A stretch of 9,280 nt of DNA from assembly GCA_019348475.1 (NCBI GenBank), contig JAHWJJ010000153.1, positions 1 through 9,280 on the forward strand, read 5' to 3'. The position numbers were made by a program, and so were the translations under genes. The notes under the pieces are model-generated. The model was not told the origin of the DNA. It was given only the letters and a program-made list of their open reading frames with translations, and searched no databases. Below are positions 1 through 5,783 of the stretch, one piece after another; position 1 is the stretch's first letter, and every line of letters begins with the position of its first letter. This DNA is from Gemmatimonadota bacterium. GTDB taxonomy: Bacteria > Gemmatimonadota > Gemmatimonadetes > Longimicrobiales > Longimicrobiaceae.

Positions 1-63
1 GTAGCACCCGCTGACGCCGCTCCGCCGGCCCGACCCGGCACCCGTCTTTCCACAGGCACGCGC

Positions 64-1179
64 ATGGCCGAAGCAGAGGTCCGCCGCATTATCTGGAGGT
101 CCGCCGACGTGGCGCGCGTATTCGCCATGGGAATGCTGTTCCTGTTCCTGTGGCGCTTCTTCTGGATCGTGCACAGCGCGCTGTTCATCGTCATGCTGGC
201 CATCCTCATCGCCATCGTGATCCACGCGCCCGCGCGGCTGCTGACCCGGGTGGGGATGCCGTTTCGCCTGGCGCTGCCGCTGATGGTGGTCGTCTTCGTG
301 GGATCGCTGGTGGGGCTGATGGTGGCGATGGTCCCGGAGCTGATGGCGCAGGTGCGCCTGCTGGCCACCCAGCTGCCGGAGACGCTGGACCAGGTGCAGG
401 TGTGGTTCCGGCAGCAGACGGGGCAGGGGCCGGAGTCGCAGCTGTCGCGGTCGCTGAGCGCGCAGGTTTCCGGAGCCATCAGCCGCTTCGTCCCGCTGGC
501 GTTCAACATGATCACCACGCTGCTGGGCTCGTTCGCTATCATTGTGCTGGCCACGTTTTTCGCGGCGCAGCCCGACGTGTACCGCGACCTGCTGCTGCGG
601 TTCGTCCCCGCCGAGTCGCGCGACCAGTGGACACGGCTGTACGAGGAGGCGGGACGCAACCTGCGCCGCTGGACGCTGGGCAAGGCCGTCACCATGCTGG
701 GGATCGGCGTCGTGACGTACGTGGGGCTGACGCTGCTCGGCATTCCCGGCGCGCTGGCGCTGGCGGCGTTCGCGGCGCTGATGGAGTTCATCCCCAACTT
801 TGGGCCCACCATCGCGGCGGCGCCGGCGGTGGTGGCGGCGTTCGCCATTTCGCCGCGGGCGGCGCTGTACGTGGCCGCGTTCTACTTCCTCCTGCAGCAG
901 GTGCAGAACGCCATCACCGTTCCGCTGGTGGAGCGGCGCGCGGTGAACATTCCCCCCGCCATGCTGCTGGTGTGGCAGCTGATGCTGGCGGTGGGATTCG
1001 GCATTCTGGCGCTGTTCGTGGCGACGCCCCTGCTGGCGGTGCTGGTGGTGGCCATCCGCATTCTGTACCTGGAGCCGTCGGAGGAACGGCAGATGTGGAA
1101 CCGGCGCGAGGGCGAAACCCCGCCGGCGCTGCCCGACTCGCAGCCGCCGCACACGCCCGCCCTTCCTGAAGGGGCCTGA
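64..1179 (+). CDS. AI-2E family (PerM/UPF0118-type) transporter
   Basis: Multi-pass inner-membrane protein of 371 residues, close to the usual 340-380 of the AI-2E transporter family. Hydrophobic segments lie at about residues 18-53 (two helices), 68-91, 144-168, 206-262 (two to three helices), 266-286 and 298-333. The long soluble stretch between the third and fourth segments (about 92-143) is characteristic of the family. The signature region LMEFIPNFGPTIAAAP (239-254) matches the conserved EFIPxxGP block, and PLVERRAVNIPP (287-298) matches the second conserved block. Members have been linked to AI-2 export, sodium/proton antiport or simply unknown transport, so the substrate here cannot be named. 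The tail after residue 337 is Pro/Glu-rich and probably cytoplasmic. The ATG at 64 has only a weak AGG upstream; a start at 127 is possible but would cut into the first helix. It stands alone, with no gene on the same strand directly behind it. Confidence 0.9.
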   Translation: MAEAEVRRIIWRSADVARVFAMGMLFLFLWRFFWIVHSALFIVMLAILIAIVIHAPARLLTRVGMPFRLALPLMVVVFVGSLVGLMVAMVPELMAQVRLLATQLPETLDQVQVWFRQQTGQGPESQLSRSLSAQVSGAISRFVPLAFNMITTLLGSFAIIVLATFFAAQPDVYRDLLLRFVPAESRDQWTRLYEEAGRNLRRWTLGKAVTMLGIGVVTYVGLTLLGIPGALALAAFAALMEFIPNFGPTIAAAPAVVAAFAISPRAALYVAAFYFLLQQVQNAITVPLVERRAVNIPPAMLLVWQLMLAVGFGILALFVATPLLAVLVVAIRILYLEPSEERQMWNRREGETPPALPDSQPPHTPALPEGA

Positions 1180-1230
1180 TACCGTTTATCGTGGTTCTCT
1201 TGGTGCATTCGAGGCCGAAACGGCGTCTCA

Positions 1231-1257
1231 CGCGGAGGGCGCGGAGGGCGCGGAGGG
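1231..1257. repeat. Three tandem 9-mers CGCGGAGGG with adjoining hairpin
   Basis: CGCGGAGGG occurs three times head to tail with no mismatch (1231-1239, 1240-1248, 1249-1257). The third copy is also the left arm of a perfect 7-bp inverted repeat, CGCGGAG (1249-1255) with CTCCGCG (1261-1267) and a 5-nt loop. The array sits 51 bp behind the AI-2E stop codon, so the hairpin may stabilise or end that transcript, although no T-run follows. It resembles the purine-rich 'cgcggagacgcggag' intergenic repeats seen in several high-GC genomes; that likeness is from memory, not from a search. Confidence 0.7.
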
Positions 1258-1370
1258 GCGCTCCGCGAAACGTGCAGTAGAAACTGTCAGTGCACAGTAG
1301 ACCGCAGGAATGCGGTAGAGACGGGACGCCGGCTCCCAGCGCCAGGGCCGACCATCAGCACGGCGGAGCA

Positions 1371-1390
1371 GATTCCTCGGTCGGAACTGA
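1371..1390. repeat. Short copy of GATTCCTCGGTC intergenic motif
   Basis: The 12-mer GATTCCTCGGTC at 1371-1382 also occurs at 7405-7416. Here it is followed immediately by GGAACTGAC. At the other site a near match (GGAATGAC, 7465-7472) follows only after a foldable insert of about 48 nt. This copy therefore looks like a version of the same intergenic element with the middle missing. Confidence 0.4.
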
Positions 1391-1440
1391 CAATCGCGTT
1401 TCGACCAACACCTTCTCTTCCCTCCGAAACCAGATGCGTA

Positions 1441-1470
1441 GAGGCGCGAGAGAGCTTTCTTCCGCGCCTC
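1441..1470 (-). terminator. Terminator-like hairpin behind the DoxX-like gene
   Basis: GAGGCGCG (1441-1448) and CGCGCCTC (1463-1470) form a perfect 8-bp stem. Inside it, after one mismatch, a further 4-bp inner stem (one G-U pair) closes on a GCTT loop. It begins 28 nt past the stop codon of the minus-strand gene that ends at 1498. No T-run follows on either strand, so it is either a GC-rich terminator without U-tract or a 3'-end stabiliser. Confidence 0.5.
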
Positions 1471-1497
1471 CGCACCGCGCCCGCCTGCGGCCCGCTG

Positions 1498-2031
1498 TCA
1501 GGTGGCGCCGGGCACCGGCCCACGCCGGCGGTCCCAGCCGCGCCACCCCGCCCGGGTTCCGAGCCCCAGGTAGCCGGCCACGCGCCACGCGGCCAGCAGA
1601 AGCAGCTGGAGCGCGATGATGCGTCCGTCGAAGTGCACCGAGGCCACGCCGGCCAGGATCAGGTTCAGGTTGAGCAGGATGGCGCAGACCGCCGCGGGCA
1701 CCAGCATCACGCCCGTGAGGAACGCGCTCGCGACGGCGACCTCCGCCAGCGGGATCAGGATGCACAGCACGACATCCATCCCCGTGGCCACCAGAACCTG
1801 CGCGACGGGCGGGTAGAACGAGAACGGCGCCGGCGTCTGTCCATCCGCCACCGCCTGCAGCAGGGCCTCCAGCGCATCGCCGCGCAGCCAGCCGCCGCGG
1901 AGCTTCGCGACCCCGAACTGCATCCAGATGGAGGCCAGGTAGATGCGCAGCACCAGCCACACGGGCGAGGTGAGGGGGCTGCTGAAGGGCCAGGCGATCA
2001 GGCCGAGAGGCCGGGAAGTACGGTCACGCAT
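1498..2031 (-). CDS. DoxX-like (DoxX/DoxD/MauE superfamily) membrane protein
   Basis: About 177 residues with four predicted membrane helices, the usual architecture of DoxX-type proteins. After a short N-terminus come LTSPVWLVLRIYLASIWMQF (helix 1) and the conserved-looking GVAKLRGGWLRG, where DoxX members carry a similar 'GxxKl' after helix 1. These are followed by a soluble stretch (ALLQAVADGQTPAPFSFY), then VLVATGMDVVLCILIPLAEVAVASAFLTGVM and two further helices. The helix-2 region with 'PLAEVAVASAFLTGV' fits the 'xxExxxGxxLxxG' pattern of the family. Such proteins are linked to thiosulfate:quinone oxidoreductase or to electron transfer and redox stress, but most have no tested role. I chose the ATG at 2031 (MRDRTSRP) because the added 21 residues from a GTG at 2094 are low-complexity and that GTG has no ribosome binding site; an AGGA lies 10 nt upstream of 2031. 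An AGGAGG at about 2071-2076 has no good start directly after it. Confidence 0.75.
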   Translation of the reverse strand: MRDRTSRPLGLIAWPFSSPLTSPVWLVLRIYLASIWMQFGVAKLRGGWLRGDALEALLQAVADGQTPAPFSFYPPVAQVLVATGMDVVLCILIPLAEVAVASAFLTGVMLVPAAVCAILLNLNLILAGVASVHFDGRIIALQLLLLAAWRVAGYLGLGTRAGWRGWDRRRGPVPGAT

Positions 2032-2270
2032 GGGGAAAGCATCCTGTCCGTGAGGAAACGACGTCCTGCTTCCTCCTGACAGTATGCGCCCCACACACCC
2101 GCCGCGTATGAGGAGAACTACCCAACCGCACGCGCGGCATCCCCCGATCCCCCGTACCGCAATCCCGCACGTGCACCCGTTGGATGTGCGGGGGATTTCC
2201 TTTCATCGACGCGCCCGCGTGTACGACCCGCGGGGTTGCGATGGGGTGCAGACGGAAGGGATCGTGCGAG
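2032..2270 (-). other. Gap with imperfect hairpin between two minus-strand genes
   Basis: These 239 bp separate the adenosyltransferase stop from the DoxX-like start, long enough for a terminator plus a separate promoter. The clearest structure is AATCCCGCAC (2161-2170) pairing with GTGCGGGGGATT (2186-2197) through a two-G bulge, with a 15-nt loop. On the minus strand this falls about 73 nt behind the adenosyltransferase stop. On the plus strand it is followed by TCCTTT, but no plus-strand gene precedes it. No promoter could be called with confidence. Confidence 0.45.
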
Positions 2271-2855
2271 TTACCCGGCGTCCTCGGCCCGGGGCCGCGG
2301 CTGCCAGGTGACCTCGTCCACCCCGGCCCGGTGGTTGAGCAGGCGCGCGCAGACGAAAAGGAAGTCCGAGAGGCGGTTCAGGTAGGTGAGCACGTCGGGG
2401 CGCACCTCTTCGTGGTGCGCCAGGCGAACGACGGCGCGCTCGGCGGCGCGGCAGGTGGTGCGGGCCAGGTGCGCGCGCGCCGCCGTCTCGTGCCCGCCGG
2501 GAAGAACGAAGGTACGCAGCGGCGGCACCTGCGCATCGTACTCGTCCAGCAGGCGCTCCAGCCGCCGCCAATCGTCCTCATCGATCGCGCGCGGCAGCCT
2601 GTACTGCAGCCGGCTGTCGGGCGGCGTGGCCAGCTCCGCCCCCAGGTCGAACAGGTCGTTCTGCACCTGCCGCAGCTCCCCCGCCATCTCGCCCGCGGAA
2701 AGCGAGACGACCAGCAGGCCGATGGTTGCGGACACGTGGTCCAGCTGCCCGTACGCCTCCACGCGCAGGTGGTCCTTGGACACGCGCTCTCCGCCGAACA
2801 GCGACGTCTGCCCCTGGTCGCCCTGGCGGGTGTACAGCTTGGACTTCTTCGGCAT
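2271..2855 (-). CDS. PduO-type cob(I)alamin adenosyltransferase
   Basis: A 194-residue cytoplasmic enzyme of the PduO/MMAB family. The family transfers the 5'-deoxyadenosyl group of ATP to reduced cobalamin, giving adenosylcobalamin for mutases, dehydratases and ribonucleotide reductase. The N-terminal ATP loop is intact (LYTRQGDQGQTSLFGGERV, 7-25). It is followed by VEAYGQLDHVSATIG (32-46), the conserved CRAAERAVVRL helix (135-145) and YLNRLSDFLFVCARLLN (158-174), all in family order and spacing. The length matches the stand-alone bacterial form. One oddity: the segment usually reading G-x-x-D-E-L is GQLDHV here, with His40 in place of the common Glu. The ATG at 2855 has GGGGA four bases upstream. 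The methyltransferase gene ends 10 bp before it, so the two are probably one transcript. No cobalamin riboswitch was recognised. Confidence 0.93.
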   Translation of the reverse strand: MPKKSKLYTRQGDQGQTSLFGGERVSKDHLRVEAYGQLDHVSATIGLLVVSLSAGEMAGELRQVQNDLFDLGAELATPPDSRLQYRLPRAIDEDDWRRLERLLDEYDAQVPPLRTFVLPGGHETAARAHLARTTCRAAERAVVRLAHHEEVRPDVLTYLNRLSDFLFVCARLLNHRAGVDEVTWQPRPRAEDAG

Positions 2856-2865
2856 GGTTCCCCGA

Positions 2866-3747
2866 TCAGCGCCGTTCGGCCACCAGCTGCAGGTAGCGCA
2901 GCCTGCCCGACGCGTAGAGGTCGATGGTGTGCTGCACGGCCTCGCGAAAGTCGTCCGCCATGCGCGCGCCCAAGGTGGCGTCCAGCGCGCGGATGCGCGG
3001 CGCGAAGTCGCGGTCGTAGGTGGATGCGAACAGGCGCCGCATCACCCCGGCGCCCACGTGCGTGTAGTCCGCCGGCTCCCCGCGCAGCGCGAAGCCGGCC
3101 TGGCGGATGGCGTGCAGCAGCTCGCCGTCCGTCATCCACTCCGGGCTGCTCCAGTGGTGGCGCAACGCGGCGCGGTCCGCCGCGTCCGCCACCGGGGTAA
3201 GCACCCAGTCGTCGAAGGCCAGGCGGCCGCCGGGGGCCAGCACGCGGTGCATCTCGCGCAGGGCGCGCGGCTTGTCGGGGATGTGGTAGAACATGTTGAA
3301 CGTCCACGCGCAGGTGAACGCCCCTTCGCGCGCGGGAATGCGCTGCGCGTCCCCCAGCACGTACACCGCGCGCCCCGCGGGGCCGCCCAGCGACGCCGCC
3401 GTCCGCAGCTGCACCGCGCTCACGTTCAGCCCCGCCACCCGGCAGCCGAACTCATTGGAGAGCTGCCGCACGGCGCCGCCCACGCCGCACCCCACGTCCA
3501 GCACGGCGTCCGCCGGGCCGATCCCCGCCAGGCGCGCCAGGCGGCGCGTGCACTCGCGCGCGCCCTCCACCCAGCGCGGGCCGCTCCCCCAGACGCCGGC
3601 GTCGTCCACCATGGGCGGATGCAGCTGGTCTCCCAGCATCAGCCCCACGATCCCCGTCCCCGGCAGCGGTACCCCGTCCAGCCACGCAGCGTCGTAGTAC
3701 TCCGCCGCCCGCGCGCCCGATGGCTCTCCGTCGAAAAGTTCTGTCAC
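2866..3747 (-). CDS. Class I SAM-dependent methyltransferase
   Basis: A 293-residue Rossmann-fold methyltransferase when started at the GTG at 3747. Motif I is AVLDVGCGVGG (81-91), the post-I acidic-strand position reads GLNVS (106-110), motif II lies around GDAQRIP and AWTFNMFYHI (132-156), and motif III is LAPGGRLAFDDW (170-181). The N-terminal AEYYDAAWLDG and C-terminal helical cap resemble the small-molecule UbiE / sterol / tocopherol / N-methyltransferase branch ('YYD...' start, 'HI.dk..al.e..RVL.PGG' core). The substrate cannot be told. The frame stays open upstream to an ATG at 3849, but that stretch is Arg/Gly-rich and unlike the family, so GTG is preferred; its ribosome binding site is weak. 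It is the first gene of a likely two-gene unit with the cobalamin adenosyltransferase. Nothing in the sequence shows that it acts on corrinoids. Confidence 0.85.
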   Translation of the reverse strand: MTELFDGEPSGARAAEYYDAAWLDGVPLPGTGIVGLMLGDQLHPPMVDDAGVWGSGPRWVEGARECTRRLARLAGIGPADAVLDVGCGVGGAVRQLSNEFGCRVAGLNVSAVQLRTAASLGGPAGRAVYVLGDAQRIPAREGAFTCAWTFNMFYHIPDKPRALREMHRVLAPGGRLAFDDWVLTPVADAADRAALRHHWSSPEWMTDGELLHAIRQAGFALRGEPADYTHVGAGVMRRLFASTYDRDFAPRIRALDATLGARMADDFREAVQHTIDLYASGRLRYLQLVAERR

Positions 3748-3861
3748 GCGCCACAACCTATCGGCGCGGCGGAACGGGAGACAAGCCGCGCCGGCAGGGA
3801 AGTCCACGGAGCGAGCACGCCTTCCTCCGCGGCCTGTCGCCGCGCCCAACGTCCCGTGTCA

Positions 3862-3877
3862 ATCCGTTCCCACGGAT
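3862..3877. promoter_or_regulatory. Inverted repeat ATCCGT-tccc-ACGGAT
   Basis: A perfect 6-bp inverted repeat with a 4-nt spacer, 115 bp upstream of the methyltransferase start. It could be an operator half-site pair or a small hairpin in the methyltransferase leader. The sequence alone cannot decide. Confidence 0.4.
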
Positions 3878-3929
3878 CCGCGGACTCCAGGTAACGGGTT
3901 TCCCCGGTGTATCGGCGCGCATGAACGTG

Positions 3930-3947
3930 CCGTTACAGGTGTAACGG
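3930..3947. promoter_or_regulatory. Operator-like palindrome CCGTTAC-aggt-GTAACGG
   Basis: A perfect 7-bp inverted repeat with a 4-nt spacer (18 bp in all), the size expected for a dimeric repressor site. The half-site GTAACGG occurs again at 3891-3897, 50 bp away in direct orientation. The spacing of about five helical turns would let two sites be contacted on one DNA face. It lies 183 bp upstream of the methyltransferase GTG. Confidence 0.45.
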
Positions 3948-3997
3948 TCCACCGGGCGCGCGCAGAGGATCCCGGGGATGCTCGCGCTTTTAGGATC

Positions 3998-4003
3998 ATT
4001 CTA
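3998..4003 (-). promoter_or_regulatory. Possible -10 box (TAGAAT) towards the methyltransferase
   Basis: On the minus strand the AT-rich patch reads TAGAAT, one mismatch from TATAAT and placed ahead of the methyltransferase gene. The upstream -35 position is poor (TTCCTG at 18 bp). If used, it would give a leader of roughly 245 nt that includes the 3930 and 3862 palindromes. Confidence 0.2.
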
Positions 4004-4054
4004 TTCATCGTGCCAGGCGCTCAGGAATACCGCCCAAAGCAGGAGAAGTAAACA

Positions 4055-4083
4055 TTGACACATACTTCCGGCACGAATTTCGT
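4055..4083 (+). promoter_or_regulatory. Candidate promoter with perfect TTGACA -35 box
   Basis: TTGACA at 4055-4060 is an exact sigma-70-type -35 hexamer inside an AT-richer patch. The -10 region is poor: TTTCGT at 17-bp spacing, or TATTAC at 27 bp, which is too far. If it is active, the tandem palindromes at 4072-4096 cover its -10/start region and would suit repressor control. The leader up to the ATG at 4431 would be about 340 nt. Confidence 0.35.
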
Positions 4084-4096
4084 GATGTATTACATC
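4072..4096. promoter_or_regulatory. Two abutting 13-bp palindromes
   Basis: CACGAA-T-TTCGTG (4072-4084) and GATGTA-T-TACATC (4084-4096) are both perfect 6-1-6 inverted repeats. They share the single base G4084. They lie just downstream of the TTGACA box, so they could be two operators for different regulators or two halves of a composite site. Confidence 0.5.
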
Positions 4097-4107
4097 TGTC
4101 GAGAGCC

Positions 4108-4126
4108 CGCGAAGAGATGCTTCGCG
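4108..4126 (+). other. Leader hairpin CGCGAAG/CTTCGCG with distant partner
   Basis: A perfect 7-bp stem with a 5-nt loop (AGATG) near the start of the presumed leader. Its left arm plus loop bases, CGCGAAGAGA (4108-4117), is perfectly complementary over 10 nt to TCTCTTCGCG at 4378-4387. A second, very similar hairpin occupies 4381-4396. Local and long-range pairing cannot form together. Confidence 0.5.
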
Positions 4127-4302
4127 TGGGGAACCCGGGTCCCGGAGCCGCGGGAGAGCCAGGCCGCAACGCACCGCGCGCACCCGGTCCCTGAAAGTAC
4201 TCGATGGCGGCAACTCATACCTGGAAAGGATTTCCGGCGGGGCCCGCGCGGAGCCCGCTCCCACGCGTCGCAGGCGACCGGCGCACGTGAAGCACGATGT
4301 AC

Positions 4303-4326
4303 CCGGCGGGACAGCCATCCCGCCGG
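4303..4326 (+). other. Strong 9-bp leader hairpin, attenuator-like
   Basis: CCGGCGGGA (4303-4311) and TCCCGCCGG (4318-4326) form a perfect 9-bp stem with a 6-nt loop. No T-run follows, so a classic intrinsic terminator is not shown. The last seven bases of the right arm, CCGCCGG (4320-4326), are also complementary to CCGGCGG at 4365-4371, giving an alternative downstream pairing. A second short hairpin, ATTCAT-ggg-ATGAAT (4342-4356), lies between them. Confidence 0.5.
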
Positions 4327-4380
4327 TTCGCGGCCGAAGTCATTCATGGGATGAATAAAGCATGCCGGCGGCACTCTTCT

Positions 4381-4396
4381 CTTCGCGACCGCGAAG
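4381..4396 (+). other. Hairpin CTTCGCG/CGCGAAG ahead of the start codon
   Basis: A perfect 7-bp inverted repeat with only two bases between the arms (in RNA probably a 5- or 6-bp stem with a tetraloop or larger loop), 34 nt upstream of the ATG at 4431. It directly abuts the purine run AAGGGAG (4394-4399, overlapping the right arm). It is the mirror partner of the hairpin at 4108-4126. Confidence 0.5.
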
Positions 4397-4430
4397 GGAG
4401 CTACTCAACCTGATTGAAAGAGAACCGACA

Positions 4431-5783
4431 ATGTCGATCACGACCATGGACGTCTGGCAGAAGTTCTATCAGTCGCTGGCCGAGGTAGTCGCAGGCCCCG
4501 GCGCGTTCGACTCGAAGACGCAGGCGATCTCGTTCGCCGGCAACACGCTGCTCATCGACGTCGCGGATGCCGATCCGGCCATCAGCAACATGAACATCTT
4601 CTACTGCGGCAACGTGCTGCCGGCCTGGAGCCCGCACTACACCCCGCAGGGCGGACTGCTGTCGACCTACACGACGTTCCTCGACAACATCAACCTGGGG
4701 GGCGACACCAATCCCAACCTGCAGAGCCAGATCAATCTGGCTGCGTCTGCCATGAACGCCTCGCAGACGAACTTCATCGCGGTCCAGGGCCAGGCGATCA
4801 CGGCCTGGCAGCAGGCCAAGCAGATCAACCCCAGCATCGACTTCAACACCTTCGTGCAGACGCAGTTTCCCACGTACATCCAGGCCAAGAACGACCTGCT
4901 GGGGAAGACGAGCGCCTGGCAGTCGCTGATGGTGCAGGCGTACGGCGCCGGATACACCGTGATCGTCAACGCGCGGAACAAGTGCAGCAGCACGGCCGGG
5001 GCGGCCGCCATCGACATGCCGAACTCCTACAACATGGCGGTCAAGTCCGGATCGACCGCGCCCGCCGGCAGCGGCCCGGCGGTGCTGCCGGGCCAGTCCC
5101 CGCCCCCCGCGGTTTCGACGCTGGTTTCGAGCTTCGCGCCCGCCTACGGCCTCGAGGCCTTTACGACCATCTACCAGGAGTGGCAGGCTAACAGCGTGAG
5201 CGGCACGCAGAACTTCGGGCCCATCACCGTCACCGGCACGTCGCAGGCGCAGCAGTGGGACAGCTACGGCTGGTCGGCCGCGGCCGCGGCCAGCTTCACT
5301 GATTTCTTCACGTTCACCGCCCAGGGCTCGGCGTCGAGCCAGACGCAGACCCTCAACACCCAGGGCTCACAGTTCAGCATCTCCGTCAAGTTCACCGGCC
5401 TCGCCACGGTTCCGATCAACCCCGGCCAGTGGTACGATGGAGGCATCGTCGAGACGTACAAGAACCAGTTGCTCGCGAGCGCGCCGCAGTTCTTCGGGGA
5501 GGGCGGCTCGATGGGACTGCTGCCGACCGACCTCATCATCGGCTTCGAGCCGACCATCACCCTGCAGATGGAGAACTCGGACTACAGCAGCTACAAGAGC
5601 ACCTTCCAGGCGCAGGCGACCGCCTCGGTGAACATCGGCCCCTTCAGCATCGGGAGCGCTTCATACTCTACCTACTCGGACAAGGAGAGCGTGAGCTTCA
5701 ACGACGAGAGCAACACCGTGGTGATCGGCCCGGTGAAGAGCACACTGCCGCTGCTGCTCGGCGTCATCAGCACCAAGCTGTAG
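4431..5783 (+). CDS. Unrecognised 450-residue Ser/Thr/Gln-rich protein
   Basis: I cannot assign this protein to a family. It has no signal peptide, no membrane helix typical of transporters and no catalytic motif I know. Residues 1-200 look largely helical in two stretches (about 90-135 and 140-170, rich in Gln, Ala and Asn) and include an N-terminal MSITTMDVWQKFYQ. A Pro/Gly/Ser linker follows at about 206-230. The rest (231-450) reads as beta-rich, with alternating Thr/Ser and hydrophobic residues. It has aromatic signposts (WDSYGW 276-281, PGQWYDGG 331-338) and two similar small-residue segments (FTAQGSASS 295-303, FSIGSASYS 405-413). There are two cysteines (59 and 185). The helical-then-beta plan with alternating small/hydrophobic strands would suit a pore-forming or surface-binding protein, but that is speculation. 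The ATG at 4431 is chosen for its following sequence and a weak GAAAGAGA 8 nt upstream; an in-frame ATG at 4362 would add 23 residues overlapping the leader hairpin. The gene is less GC-rich than its neighbours, compatible with transfer. Confidence 0.75.
   Translation: MSITTMDVWQKFYQSLAEVVAGPGAFDSKTQAISFAGNTLLIDVADADPAISNMNIFYCGNVLPAWSPHYTPQGGLLSTYTTFLDNINLGGDTNPNLQSQINLAASAMNASQTNFIAVQGQAITAWQQAKQINPSIDFNTFVQTQFPTYIQAKNDLLGKTSAWQSLMVQAYGAGYTVIVNARNKCSSTAGAAAIDMPNSYNMAVKSGSTAPAGSGPAVLPGQSPPPAVSTLVSSFAPAYGLEAFTTIYQEWQANSVSGTQNFGPITVTGTSQAQQWDSYGWSAAAAASFTDFFTFTAQGSASSQTQTLNTQGSQFSISVKFTGLATVPINPGQWYDGGIVETYKNQLLASAPQFFGEGGSMGLLPTDLIIGFEPTITLQMENSDYSSYKSTFQAQATASVNIGPFSIGSASYSTYSDKESVSFNDESNTVVIGPVKSTLPLLLGVISTKL

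Larger units (their letters stand above)
1180..1497. other. Non-coding gap between convergent genes
   Basis: This 318-bp stretch lies between the 3' ends of the AI-2E gene and the minus-strand DoxX-like gene. No convincing reading frame was found on either strand. It holds a small hairpin just past the AI-2E gene (GCCG at 1214-1217 with CGGC at 1221-1224), three tandem copies of CGCGGAGGG, a short copy of an intergenic motif (GATTCCTCGGTC, 1371-1382) and a longer hairpin at 1441-1470. The last three are listed separately. Confidence 0.7.
3748..4430. other. Long non-coding region between divergent genes
   Basis: This 683-bp region separates the minus-strand methyltransferase from the plus-strand 450-residue protein. 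The stretch 3985-4100 is clearly AT-richer than the rest of the window. Short frames can be read in it but none has family likeness or a good ribosome binding site. It contains inverted repeats at 3862-3877, 3930-3947, 4072-4084 and 4084-4096, a TTGACA at 4055, and four local hairpins downstream (4108-4126, 4303-4326, 4342-4356, 4381-4396), described separately. It most likely holds divergent promoters and a long 5' leader. Confidence 0.7.

Noticed and set aside
2032..2270. Possible cobalamin riboswitch near the adenosyltransferase
   Set aside because: I saw no B12-box-like sequence or matching fold upstream of either gene of the unit. This gap lies downstream of the adenosyltransferase anyway.
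2386..3894. Long open frame of 502 codons on the plus strand
   Set aside because: It runs antisense to the adenosyltransferase and methyltransferase, which have intact motifs. Its own translation is low-complexity Arg/Ala/Ser.
4303..4371. CRISPR-like or tandem repeat array from the repeated CCGGCGG words
   Set aside because: The copies are short, in mixed orientation and irregularly spaced. They fit hairpin arms rather than an array.
4001..4374. Short frames on both strands in the long leader region
   Set aside because: They have no ribosome binding site or domain likeness, and they overlap the palindromes and hairpins.
4362..4430. Upstream in-frame ATG as true start of the 450-residue protein
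   Set aside because: It has no ribosome binding site, the added 23 residues are Arg-rich, and the region overlaps a perfect hairpin. The ATG at 4431 is more plausible.
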